Shown: one piece after another, positions 9,914 through 17,867 of the stretch
Layout: each line of letters starts with the position of its first letter
Numbering within the stretch: the first letter of the stretch is position 1
Virus record (IMG/VR): IMGVR_UViG_3300025759_000166
Span: 1-45,898 of that record
Source: a virus
DNA length: 45,898 bases
Direction: 5' to 3' (one strand)
Position numbers and translations under genes: made by a program
The notes under the pieces: generated by a model
Seen by the model: only the letters and a program-made list of their open reading frames with translations
Told to the model about the DNA's origin: nothing
Databases searched by the model: none

Positions 9914-10236
9914 ATAATCAGCCAGTTGCTCCCATCACTCTTAACCATTAGGGCTTCGTGGTCCAAAAGGCTAATACTAGCTTCCCCATCGATGGTTCCG
10001 GCCACTGGGGTTACGGTTAATATACCGCCGGTATTGTTCTTTATAGTGATAATTCCAACATAATCCACGGCTGATGTCAAACTATGTGAACTGCCGGTAG
10101 TTACGATGGTCGTAGACGTTAGTTTATCACGGGTTGCCTCGTCCAGTTCAGCTTCGGTAAGGTCAGTGATAGTGTAATCCGCGACCTTGTTAGGTCGGAA
10201 CTGTTCGGGATTACGGTATGTTTCGGTTATGGGCAT
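9910..10236 (-). CDS. Small fibre-domain-like protein
   Basis: This 108-residue protein ends in a beta-rich module (IITIKNNTGGILTVTPVAGT through DGSNWLII). That module is common at the ends of phage fibre and tail proteins, where a Thr/Gly-rich strand is followed by GSNW. A related module is seen in the signal-peptide protein at 15766-16542. The N-terminal 35 residues are polar. It overlaps the next gene by four bases and probably belongs to the virion. Function is inferred from fold resemblance only. Confidence 0.5.
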   Translation of the reverse strand: MPITETYRNPEQFRPNKVADYTITDLTEAELDEATRDKLTSTTIVTTGSSHSLTSAVDYVGIITIKNNTGGILTVTPVAGTIDGEASISLLDHEALMVKSDGSNWLII

Positions 10237-10260
10237 TAGTGTTCTTGCATGAAAAGAGGC

Positions 10261-10524
10261 TCATTGAGATTCTAGGAACCGAATACGCAGTTCGTGGTCA
10301 TTCACTTTTTCCACCAAGGGCATAAAGTCCCGCTCAGCCATTTCACGGGTATATCGGGTGCCTTGACTGGCATTGGCTTCTAGGACCGCTAATCGACCCT
10401 CGGTTTCCTTGGCAAAATTAACAAATTCTTTCATACCCCAAGCAAACATGGGGACGATAATAATTAAGCACAACGTTCCCACGATTGCGGATAGTAGTTT
10501 TATGTTTTCTTTATTGTCAGTCAT
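10261..10524 (-). CDS. Small single-TM protein, lysis candidate
   Basis: This 87-residue protein, starting MTDNKENIKLL, has one strong transmembrane segment at about residues 10-30 (AIVGTLCLIIIVPMFAWGM) followed by a helical, charged C-terminal half. I chose the start at 10524 because it forms an ATGA overlap with the stop of the upstream gene. A longer reading upstream lies inside that gene. An N-terminal anchor plus coiled-coil tail would suit an i-spanin-like or holin-partner protein. This is a guess based on topology and on two other membrane proteins beside it. Confidence 0.6.
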   Translation of the reverse strand: MTDNKENIKLLSAIVGTLCLIIIVPMFAWGMKEFVNFAKETEGRLAVLEANASQGTRYTREMAERDFMPLVEKVNDHELRIRFLESQ

Positions 10525-10928
10525 TTTATAGCTTGCCCAAGGTAGAAGCCTAATAGGGCTAGGAATCCTTGACGGATCTCCACGGGGAACAGCACCCCTT
10601 CTACGGTTATAAATTCTGTTACCATGCGCTTCCAAAACAACATGCCTTTACTAACTTCCGTTTCCACTATCACCGGTATACCCGCAAATCCCGCGACAAT
10701 GATTGACGCAAACATAGCCGCTATGAGAAAGTAGATACCCCGGCGCATCCAAGTGCCACCCTTTCCTGCACGTTTAGCCGCTGCGTCCTGGTTAGCGTTG
10801 GATAGTATCGACCGTTCCTTGGCTATTTCAAATATCTCCCTTCGTGAATCCGCGAATTGACGGAACACGAATCCAACACCACTGGTTACCAGCGGTATCA
10901 GAGCTTCCAATGTGAGGCTTTCAATCAT
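10521..10928 (-). CDS. Multi-TM membrane protein, holin candidate
   Basis: This 135-residue protein starts MIESLTLEALI. Hydrophobic segments lie at about residues 8-20, 60-83 (IYFLIAAMFASIIVAGFAGI) and 113-130, separated by a charged helix (about 25-50). The size and several short membrane segments fit a phage holin, but no named family was recognised. The start at 10928 overlaps the end of the upstream gene by eight bases and is preferred over the more upstream ATG at 10961, which lies deep inside that gene. It is coupled to the next gene by ATGA. Confidence 0.6.
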   Translation of the reverse strand: MIESLTLEALIPLVTSGVGFVFRQFADSRREIFEIAKERSILSNANQDAAAKRAGKGGTWMRRGIYFLIAAMFASIIVAGFAGIPVIVETEVSKGMLFWKRMVTEFITVEGVLFPVEIRQGFLALLGFYLGQAIK

Positions 10929-11139
10929 GTTTTTTAGGTAAGACCCGTTTACCGGCCTCAATGGTGTGGTCTATGGATTTCCTGTAGGCTCCACGGACCT
11001 TACTGTTAAAATGTGAACCACCAAAAATACCAATGAGAAACGAAACGAATGGGTGAGAAATAAATTCCCATCCAAAATCCATCCAACTACGGATACCTTC
11101 TTGTAGTCCTTCTCGCGTGATTGCTAGTAGTTCGATCAT
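10921..11139 (-). CDS. Small membrane protein in lysis-like cluster
   Basis: This 72-residue protein has one hydrophobic segment at about residues 29-42 (HPFVSFLIGIFGG) and a basic C-terminal half ending in KRVLPKKHD. It overlaps the heparinase-like gene by four bases and the following membrane protein by eight. With its two neighbours it forms a three-gene run of small membrane proteins directly after the exported-protein genes. That is a plausible place for a lysis cassette, although no endolysin is recognised nearby. Confidence 0.55.
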   Translation of the reverse strand: MIELLAITREGLQEGIRSWMDFGWEFISHPFVSFLIGIFGGSHFNSKVRGAYRKSIDHTIEAGKRVLPKKHD

Positions 11140-14100
11140 AGTGTTATATTGGTTCCGTCATAATTGAGTGTATATACCCCACCGGATTCGGTGAGTGTCA
11201 GAGTCGTAGGAGGGCTGGCTTTCACGTATGGCACTATGACAATGTCGAACGTGCCTGTGGATTTGAGACGGAAGATGTATTGTTCCTCGCTGTAGGTTCC
11301 ACCGTTCTCAGCCACCCATAGTGTTTTCATGGCTGACGTTCCGACGTTATGCTCAAAATGTTGGATGATGTAATCCGTGGCAGCATCGGCTATAACAAAC
11401 ACCGTAAAATCTGCCACCCATTGTCCTGTAAATTCAAACTTATGAATACCTGCTGCTAACGAGTATTCGGTAGCGGTCCCTGTGCTAGTGTTGAGCGTTC
11501 CGGCTGGTGGCGTATTGTTGCCATCGGGTGTAACCACTGCACCAGATGCCATGAAGTTATACGAGGCTATCTTACTATCAGCAATCCAGTCACCACCCCA
11601 ATCATCCTCTACACGATAAATTACTGTGGAATCCTCTATCTCATTGTAGCGTGTGATGCGTCTCGTTTGCGTATCCGTATCCGCTCCGTCCGTATATTGT
11701 ATCTGTGTCTCAGCCCACGATGTGTTCACCCCAAAGTTGGATGTGCTAGAAAGAATAGTATCCTGCCCATCTTCATCTCCGAATATATCAGCATCCATGC
11801 CGGAATAAGCATTAGTCCATGTCGTAATCTTCGACGATGGCACAACTACATTATGAAAGTAGTTACCAGCTACCCGAGGATCATACTGAGGCCCCCAATC
11901 AATCGAGATGGGTGCTCCCATAGCATACAGGGAAAACGATCCTTGATCATGGTGCCTGTGATCTCGGTAATACGTGCCGTGAACAAAGTGCATCACCGAC
12001 TCTAATGGATCATCCAGATGGTTCCTTAGCACCGTTCCAAATCCATTCCAGAATTTGTCACCCGTGGTCCGAGTGCCGGAAGCAATAGAAGTGTCGTTAA
12101 TCACCACCGTTGGTCCTAATATATTCTCATGGTATGAACCATTGTCTCGCCATGTTTTTATTAACTCACCAGCAAGTGTGGGATCGGCGGTCTTGAATAG
12201 GGTGGCTAGGGTTCCAGTTAAAGCTATACGCTCCGTAGGCCCATCTCCCAATGATACCACTGCCGTTGCCGTTCCATACCGAGCTTCAGTGGGTGTGTGC
12301 ATTGCCATCAGGTAATCAGCCATGAGTGCCACCTTGGAATTTATGGTTGGTAATTCCCCTGCTCGTTGTAATTGCAGCATCAGGTAAGCCAACGGTTGAA
12401 ACGAAGCCTCACCCATGTAATGGGGAGCCGATTCATGCACTCCATACGCATTCACTGTGCTCTCAATACTGGCGTCCAATACCGTCTTAATCTCTGTGAG
12501 GTCGATAGTCTGCGCACCGTCAATAAGGGATGTATATAGAGCGAATCTGTCACGTCCTGCCTTGTATTGAACGGGCATATTAGAGGTTCCAAGACTGGAG
12601 GTGTATTCATCTTGTAAGGGAACGTGGTCATTATCCTGAAGTAAATTAGTGAATATGCTGGCAGCGTCTAATAAGTCTTGCCGCTGAGCGTCTGTAATCG
12701 AACTACCTTGGTATTCATCTAAAGCTAATAGCGTTGTTATAGCAAAGAAATGAGTAGAGATGTTCCGCACTAACTTCCAGTAGGTGTTATTTTCGTCATA
12801 GATTCCATAGTAGTTATGGATGCGATTAAAAACGCTAGTGAGCTGAGCCGTAACCGTATTCACTGCTGTTGTTGCATAGGTGGCAGGATCATTTACAGCT
12901 TGCCATATGTAGTCGTAACTCGACGCTGTGCTGTGTGCGTCGCCCCATGCACCCGAAGAATTGTTAGCCGATGCTTGCATATCATCCACCCAACTTTGAA
13001 ATCCTGCATCTGATAGGTAGGCATGGCCAACCGTAGGATCGGTAAGCTCTAGGTTTAGATTCAGCACCTTCGAGAGATTCATTCCCGCATAAAGGGTTTG
13101 TTTTTTCTGAATATCCTGAGCCACATTATAAGCTCCTATCTCTGATTTTAGCCCAATGTAAAACCCATAACTCCAGCGGTTAATAGCCCCATAAGTAGCA
13201 TCTGGCCCGGTTCTCCATATCATGTGCCTCAGCTTTGTTTGTGTGTTACCACCTTCAGAGTGTGGTTCCCAACCAGAATAATGACAACCAATGATTCGGG
13301 AAACAGGTCCGTTAAATAGGGCAAGCATATTAGATCCCGCTGCTCCGGCTGTATCAGAGAACATCCAATATGTTCGGCCAGTGTTTGTAGGTGTTCCGGG
13401 TGCAGGCCAAGGTCTGAAAAGTCTACGACCATCGTAATCATTATTGATGGTGAATGGCAGGTCTACATACGCCTCTACTGGATTAGCAGTAGACCCATTG
13501 GAGAACGTCGTTAAATCAACAGGGTGATAGCCCCAATTTGTGTTATCTGTAGTATGTGGAATATACTGCCCCCGATCAGGAACCAGTCCAGTGTCTAATA
13601 CTATCTCCCAATACACATCATCATTGCTGTGTGATTCCATCAGCACCACCTCTGGATCATGTGAAAATAGCTGTATACGGGCGTTGTAATAACGATCTGA
13701 GGAACCTTGCCGTGTAAACTGTGTATCCACGTCTACCGTCCATCTTAACGGACCTTCCTCTACCCACGTAACATCCCGATTATCGGTTGACGTAGGATCA
13801 ACCTCACTGTTTGTCAGTTTTACCAGCTTATCCCCTGTCATCGCCCACGTGCCGTCCTGATACTTGAATGCCTGAAGCGGTTGCAGAAACGTCGGACTGG
13901 CATCCGCTTTCGGAATGCGAATAGCAGTTGAGCTAGTTTCGAGTAGATGACGGGTAGCTTCATCGGTTCTTGTGATAGGATTGGCGTAGTCATCCAAAGC
14001 AGTTTCGCCTGGTATCATCTCCAACTCGATCACCTGATCCGCTGTCATACCACTCTCCAATAGGAGAAGCAGCTTCCCGTCTGCCGCTATCTGGTGAGGG

Positions 14101-14315
14101 TAATACGTTCCACCCGAATCAATCACATAAAATGGTTCCGAGGGTGTTTGCATATCCAATTCCACCAACTGTTCACGATGGGCAATTCCCAACGGTTCAG
14201 TGAGGGTGAACGCAATGTTACCGCGTGTCCGGTTGCGCCCCTCGCTCATATAAGCCGTGGGCGGTATCGCGTGGGCGGTTACGCTCAGTAAGAGCAATGT
14301 AATGAAAATTCTCAT
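11136..14315 (-). CDS. Exported heparinase II/III-like polysaccharide lyase
   Basis: This 1059-residue protein begins with a clear signal peptide (MRIFITLLLLSVTAHA, cleavage after AHA). The middle (about 380-700) is helix-rich, like the alpha/alpha barrel of heparinase-type lyases. Around residues 780-800 there is YYRDHRHHDQGSFSLYAMG, which strongly resembles the heparinase II/III C-terminal signature with its catalytic-region His and the DQGSF motif. The C-terminal 260 residues are beta-sandwich-like, as in that family. Such enzymes cut acidic polysaccharides by beta-elimination. The signal peptide implies export from the host, which is unusual for a phage spike. It is fourth-gene neighbour to other exported proteins and may act on capsule or released glycans. 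Activity and substrate are inferred. Confidence 0.72.
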   Translation of the reverse strand: MRIFITLLLLSVTAHAIPPTAYMSEGRNRTRGNIAFTLTEPLGIAHREQLVELDMQTPSEPFYVIDSGGTYYPHQIAADGKLLLLLESGMTADQVIELEMIPGETALDDYANPITRTDEATRHLLETSSTAIRIPKADASPTFLQPLQAFKYQDGTWAMTGDKLVKLTNSEVDPTSTDNRDVTWVEEGPLRWTVDVDTQFTRQGSSDRYYNARIQLFSHDPEVVLMESHSNDDVYWEIVLDTGLVPDRGQYIPHTTDNTNWGYHPVDLTTFSNGSTANPVEAYVDLPFTINNDYDGRRLFRPWPAPGTPTNTGRTYWMFSDTAGAAGSNMLALFNGPVSRIIGCHYSGWEPHSEGGNTQTKLRHMIWRTGPDATYGAINRWSYGFYIGLKSEIGAYNVAQDIQKKQTLYAGMNLSKVLNLNLELTDPTVGHAYLSDAGFQSWVDDMQASANNSSGAWGDAHSTASSYDYIWQAVNDPATYATTAVNTVTAQLTSVFNRIHNYYGIYDENNTYWKLVRNISTHFFAITTLLALDEYQGSSITDAQRQDLLDAASIFTNLLQDNDHVPLQDEYTSSLGTSNMPVQYKAGRDRFALYTSLIDGAQTIDLTEIKTVLDASIESTVNAYGVHESAPHYMGEASFQPLAYLMLQLQRAGELPTINSKVALMADYLMAMHTPTEARYGTATAVVSLGDGPTERIALTGTLATLFKTADPTLAGELIKTWRDNGSYHENILGPTVVINDTSIASGTRTTGDKFWNGFGTVLRNHLDDPLESVMHFVHGTYYRDHRHHDQGSFSLYAMGAPISIDWGPQYDPRVAGNYFHNVVVPSSKITTWTNAYSGMDADIFGDEDGQDTILSSTSNFGVNTSWAETQIQYTDGADTDTQTRRITRYNEIEDSTVIYRVEDDWGGDWIADSKIASYNFMASGAVVTPDGNNTPPAGTLNTSTGTATEYSLAAGIHKFEFTGQWVADFTVFVIADAATDYIIQHFEHNVGTSAMKTLWVAENGGTYSEEQYIFRLKSTGTFDIVIVPYVKASPPTTLTLTESGGVYTLNYDGTNITL

Positions 14316-15763
14316 TAATAAGCGGGCGGCGTTCCTCCCCCGTAGAGGTCGGTGACTTCCGAGGCTGTAACTTCAGAACCAGACATAATTGCAACCTCGT
14401 CCACTTCTGCCGTTGCATACGTTCCAACAGTGTTTGCGCCAAATTGAAATGTATCTGATAAGACGTTTATTGTATCTGAGCCAGCAGTGGATGCCGCTGC
14501 CACCGATGAGCCATCTATGTAGACATTAATATCCGCTGAAGTAGCTGATGACGGCCACGTAACTACAAAATGATGCCATGACCCGTCCTGATAGCCACTC
14601 CCAAAGCTGGCAGTATTTCCCACACCCTGCCTCGCCCACAATACACCATTTTCTAATGATAATTGCTGCATTGAACCGCCTGGAGTATCAATTCCCATTG
14701 AGAAAAACCGCTCAGTTCCGGTGCCTGATGCCTTAACCCATCCAGAGATAGTAAAAGCACCCGTTCCTGTATGGACATCATTCGTTGCTCGGCTTAAACT
14801 TTCACTATTGGCCGCTACAAAGTTGGCAGCATTACTCAGGACCCCCGTAGAACTGGCAACCGTGTTATTATCCGTCAACGTGAGCGAACCTACACTATCC
14901 GAGCGGTTGCCGCTGGCCTCGTTGAAATCATAATAAGTGGTTACCTTTGCCGCCAACGTAGGGTGGTCGCTGATGGTGGTCCAAGGCTCGTAAGCCGGTG
15001 GCGTTCCTTCCCCGTAGAGATCGGCGATCTCATCCGTGGACAGGGCCTTGCTCCATATGCCCACCTCGTCGATGAGGCCGTCGAAGTTGTTATCTCCAGT
15101 AGCCCAGCCAGCACCTATTTGGAACAACGAAGTATTATCCTGGATTGAGGCGGGAATGGTGCCACCTGCTGTTTGTGTCAACGCCACTCCATTTCGATAC
15201 ATTGTGAGTGATGTGCTGGGCACAAACACCATAACCATGTGATACCATGTGGCTGTTGACGGAACAGCAGTTATCTGTTTGGTATATACAGCAGTTCCAT
15301 CGCTTGAGACATAGCCCTCCTGCTGATCCACAGCATCAATATGCATTTGATACGACCTTAAATTGCCTGCGGTTATGTATTTTCCAGCAATTCCCATTAC
15401 GTTTAAACTCTCAATATTCACCCAAGCAGATATACTTACCGCGCCTGTAATTGACAGGGATGCATTGTCGGCAATAGATAAATACTCCGAGTTGTCTCTC
15501 TCAAAATCAGCCGCATTACCAAGTTTTCCGGCTGCCGATAACACCGTGTTGTTGTCGGTGAGGTCATTGCCCGTTGCTGTGGAATCCACCCGTGTGCCAG
15601 ATGCCTCATTTAAATTCCAATAGCTCACTAAATTCGTCGTGAGCGTAGGGTGGTCGCTGATGGTAGTCCAACCCGCGTTCTTCCGAGCAATAACACTATG
15701 AAACTGTGTGTTGGCCAACAGGATAGCTGGCAGCAATAAACTAGCTATTAAAAGGTTTCTCAT
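14315..15763 (-). CDS. Exported protein with two LamG/concanavalin-like domains
   Basis: This 482-residue protein has an N-terminal signal peptide (MRNLLIASLLLPAILLA). It then has two tandem units of about 225 residues, each starting WTTISDHPTL, running through a LamG-type beta-sandwich (YWNLNEASGTR; YYDFNEASGNR; GAFTISGWVKASGTG) and ending LYGxGTPPAY. LamG/ConA-like domains usually bind or position carbohydrates. The two units also share matching DNA around 14960 and 15645, so a recent tandem duplication is likely. It overlaps the lyase gene by one base (TAATG), suggesting joint expression and a shared glycan target. Confidence 0.72.
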   Translation of the reverse strand: MRNLLIASLLLPAILLANTQFHSVIARKNAGWTTISDHPTLTTNLVSYWNLNEASGTRVDSTATGNDLTDNNTVLSAAGKLGNAADFERDNSEYLSIADNASLSITGAVSISAWVNIESLNVMGIAGKYITAGNLRSYQMHIDAVDQQEGYVSSDGTAVYTKQITAVPSTATWYHMVMVFVPSTSLTMYRNGVALTQTAGGTIPASIQDNTSLFQIGAGWATGDNNFDGLIDEVGIWSKALSTDEIADLYGEGTPPAYEPWTTISDHPTLAAKVTTYYDFNEASGNRSDSVGSLTLTDNNTVASSTGVLSNAANFVAANSESLSRATNDVHTGTGAFTISGWVKASGTGTERFFSMGIDTPGGSMQQLSLENGVLWARQGVGNTASFGSGYQDGSWHHFVVTWPSSATSADINVYIDGSSVAAASTAGSDTINVLSDTFQFGANTVGTYATAEVDEVAIMSGSEVTASEVTDLYGGGTPPAY

Positions 15764-15765
15764 AA

Positions 15766-16542
15766 TTACGGTCCTCCATCAGTCCAGGAGTTGCTGGCAC
15801 AATACCAGCCTGTAGCGTCGTAGTAGGTGGCTGTGATGATGTCTCCGGCTGTAGAGGTGTTGGTTGCTTTGTCTCCGTCATCTAGGGCGGTTCCGTCCAA
15901 ATACATGAGGTCAGAAGCGTTGGTGTCCAATGATACCGCAATGGCCCCTATCGTAATAATCGTGTAGCTGGCTCCGTCTGATACGGCTGGCAATGTAAGG
16001 GTGGCTGCACTCGTTACGTAATGCACCGATCCATATCCTTCTCCCGTTGTCTCATCAAAGGACAGGGTGTGTGAAGCTGCATGTTTCTCTTCGTAGGTGG
16101 ACACACCCACTAAAGGCTCGTTACCAAACACCTCCCATGTATTCGTGGTATCACTATGCCAGACCGTAATGATTTTACCCGTTACAGATAAAGCCGCGGT
16201 GCCGGATATGGTCACTGAAGCCCCTGCCGTAATAGTCACAGCATTCGTCGCATCCGTCAGCATCACCGAGAATATTTCGTTGGCTCCTTCTCCTGAATTG
16301 ATGGTGATGGTCCTTGCTCCCCCTGAAGCATCGACTTGTAGCAGCTTCCCCGCATGGGTGGCCGTTGCATAGTCAATGTTCGTGCTCACCGCTACAGCAT
16401 CCCATTGGTCAATTTGCATGGACGACCTCATAGCCGTTACATCAGCGGTTTGAAGAAAGGTGTCTACGCTAGACGAAACCGTCACGTCAGCTCCCACAAG
16501 TAAGCTCGGTATGAGAGCCAAGATTAAGAATAGTTTTTTCAT
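15766..16542 (-). CDS. Exported fibre-like beta protein
   Basis: This 258-residue protein has a signal peptide (MKKLFLILALIPSLLVGA). The body resembles phage tail-fibre modules: a short region like THAGKLLQVDASGG is followed by beta strands with Thr-rich turns (VTITAGASVTISG) and the element DTTNTWEVFG. A second similar module lies at the C-terminus (TYYDATGWYCASN). Finding fibre-type modules behind a secretion signal is odd, and may mean the mature protein is displayed at the host surface or joins the virion outside the cytoplasm. It is linked to the next gene by ATGA. Confidence 0.6.
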   Translation of the reverse strand: MKKLFLILALIPSLLVGADVTVSSSVDTFLQTADVTAMRSSMQIDQWDAVAVSTNIDYATATHAGKLLQVDASGGARTITINSGEGANEIFSVMLTDATNAVTITAGASVTISGTAALSVTGKIITVWHSDTTNTWEVFGNEPLVGVSTYEEKHAASHTLSFDETTGEGYGSVHYVTSAATLTLPAVSDGASYTIITIGAIAVSLDTNASDLMYLDGTALDDGDKATNTSTAGDIITATYYDATGWYCASNSWTDGGP

Positions 16543-16763
16543 GGTTGTAAGTAGTATTCGGTTCCGCCTGGTTGCAAGTAATAGTCTACGCCTCCTGGCT
16601 GTAAATAAGCATTCACTGGGCCTGCCGCTGCTGTTCCTTCGTCTGTTACTAACGTGCTCACGATGGGCCTCGCTAATGGTCTAGCTAGGTGTCTGGCCGT
16701 CTGACCTATCAGGACGCCTCCTACGCCCAATAGCAGGGCTACAATCAATGCTTTGCGTTTCAT
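16539..16763 (-). CDS. Small exported protein with YLQPGG repeats
   Basis: This 74-residue protein starts with a long hydrophobic segment (KALIVALLLGVGGVLIG) that looks like a signal peptide or an N-terminal membrane anchor. The mature part is short and ends with three copies of YLQPGG or close variants. I know of no family for it. The start overlaps the preceding gene by one base, and the stop overlaps the next gene by four bases. Its function is unknown; the repeat may serve as a docking tail. Confidence 0.5.
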   Translation of the reverse strand: MKRKALIVALLLGVGGVLIGQTARHLARPLARPIVSTLVTDEGTAAAGPVNAYLQPGGVDYYLQPGGTEYYLQP

Positions 16764-17116
16764 TATCGTTCTTCCCTGACCACGTAGTCAATGTCGGGTG
16801 AAGTGGAACTGGCCAAAGTAATACGGATGGATGATCCGGGCACACCATCGAAGGAAAAACCATCATCATCGGTATAAGAGATCGCACCGGATGTGTTCTT
16901 AAAAGCCACATAGGTATCGCCCACTAGATAAAATACGGTTACCGTGCCACCACCAAAGTCACCGGAGAAACCAATGGAACCTTTCGTGCCCGGTCGCCAG
17001 TCAATATCCGTGTTACCATCAGCGGTTAAAGTCCCGGCTGCGTTAGCTGCCCATACCGCTAGGGGTATGCTGACGGCTAGTGTTAATACTGCTAAAAGTT
17101 TTAATTGTTTCTTCAT
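16763..17116 (-). CDS. Exported small beta-rich protein
   Basis: This 117-residue protein carries a signal peptide (KLLAVLTLAVSIPLAVWA, cleavage near AAN). The mature part of about 90 residues is beta-rich with many Gly, Asp and Thr, similar in composition to small fibre or adhesin domains. I cannot assign it to a family. It is the first gene transcribed in a run of five consecutive genes that all encode signal peptides, and it starts just after the adaptor-like gene. Confidence 0.55.
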   Translation of the reverse strand: MKKQLKLLAVLTLAVSIPLAVWAANAAGTLTADGNTDIDWRPGTKGSIGFSGDFGGGTVTVFYLVGDTYVAFKNTSGAISYTDDDGFSFDGVPGSSIRITLASSTSPDIDYVVREER

Positions 17117-17120
17117 AAAT

Positions 17121-17867
17121 TTATCCTCCTGATCGGACCCTAACGGGGGGTCGTATTTGTTGATTCTTTTGTCGTTCCCATTTTTCTATTTCCAAGTCCC
17201 TTGCCCTATCCGCTTGCCGTCGTAGGATCATAGCCTTATTAGTTTCCCCCTCGGCTTCCCTGATATCAGCCACAACAGAGAGCCGTGCGTGTTCAAATAG
17301 GAATGCCGGTATTTCACGGCGATCCCACCATGCGGTTTCGGTTACCTCATGACCCAAATTAGAATCCGCCAATGACCGATAGTAATCCAGAGTCGTAGAG
17401 TCATAAACCATATCACCGTTGGAATAGGATTCGGCCAACGAATGCTCGATACCATCGAACGGGTAGAACCGCTGCCGATACTTCAGGTATACAGTCGTCG
17501 TCGTAGCTAGATCATCCAGTAGATTAAGACCACCGGAATCCTCGGAAAAACCATAGTAAGTGGGCCACCGCTTAACACGCGGGTCATATTTGGAAATGCT
17601 GAACAGGTCATACTCAGCGTAGTTATCCAAATTAGCTACCGTATCACTGGTAACGCTCATTAAGGGTGCCCAAGGATAGTATTCCCAACTGGTGCGTAAT
17701 GCTGAGTTGATGTAGTCCCGTATGGCCAGCGCATCATCATTGAGTAAACGAGCCGGTGTTATCCCCGTTAAACGCGAAATAGCATAGAGCAAATCACGAT
17801 AGGTCCTTGTTTGGTAGTAAGGGACTACCGCTGTGTTAGTGGCTTCTGTTCCGGTGTATGTGGCCAT
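17121..17867 (-). CDS. Head-tail adaptor-like protein
   Basis: This 248-residue helical protein begins with a region (YAISRLTGITPARLLNDDALAIRDYINSA, here given in parts) that resembles connector or adaptor proteins of podoviruses, in which a helical bundle docks under the portal. A TxxxYYRSL segment and a basic C-terminus follow. No catalytic motif is seen. It lies in the region between head and tail genes, overlapping the upstream fibre-like gene by one base. The assignment is based on position and composition and could equally be another tail-ring protein. Confidence 0.42.
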   Translation of the reverse strand: MATYTGTEATNTAVVPYYQTRTYRDLLYAISRLTGITPARLLNDDALAIRDYINSALRTSWEYYPWAPLMSVTSDTVANLDNYAEYDLFSISKYDPRVKRWPTYYGFSEDSGGLNLLDDLATTTTVYLKYRQRFYPFDGIEHSLAESYSNGDMVYDSTTLDYYRSLADSNLGHEVTETAWWDRREIPAFLFEHARLSVVADIREAEGETNKAMILRRQADRARDLEIEKWERQKNQQIRPPVRVRSGG

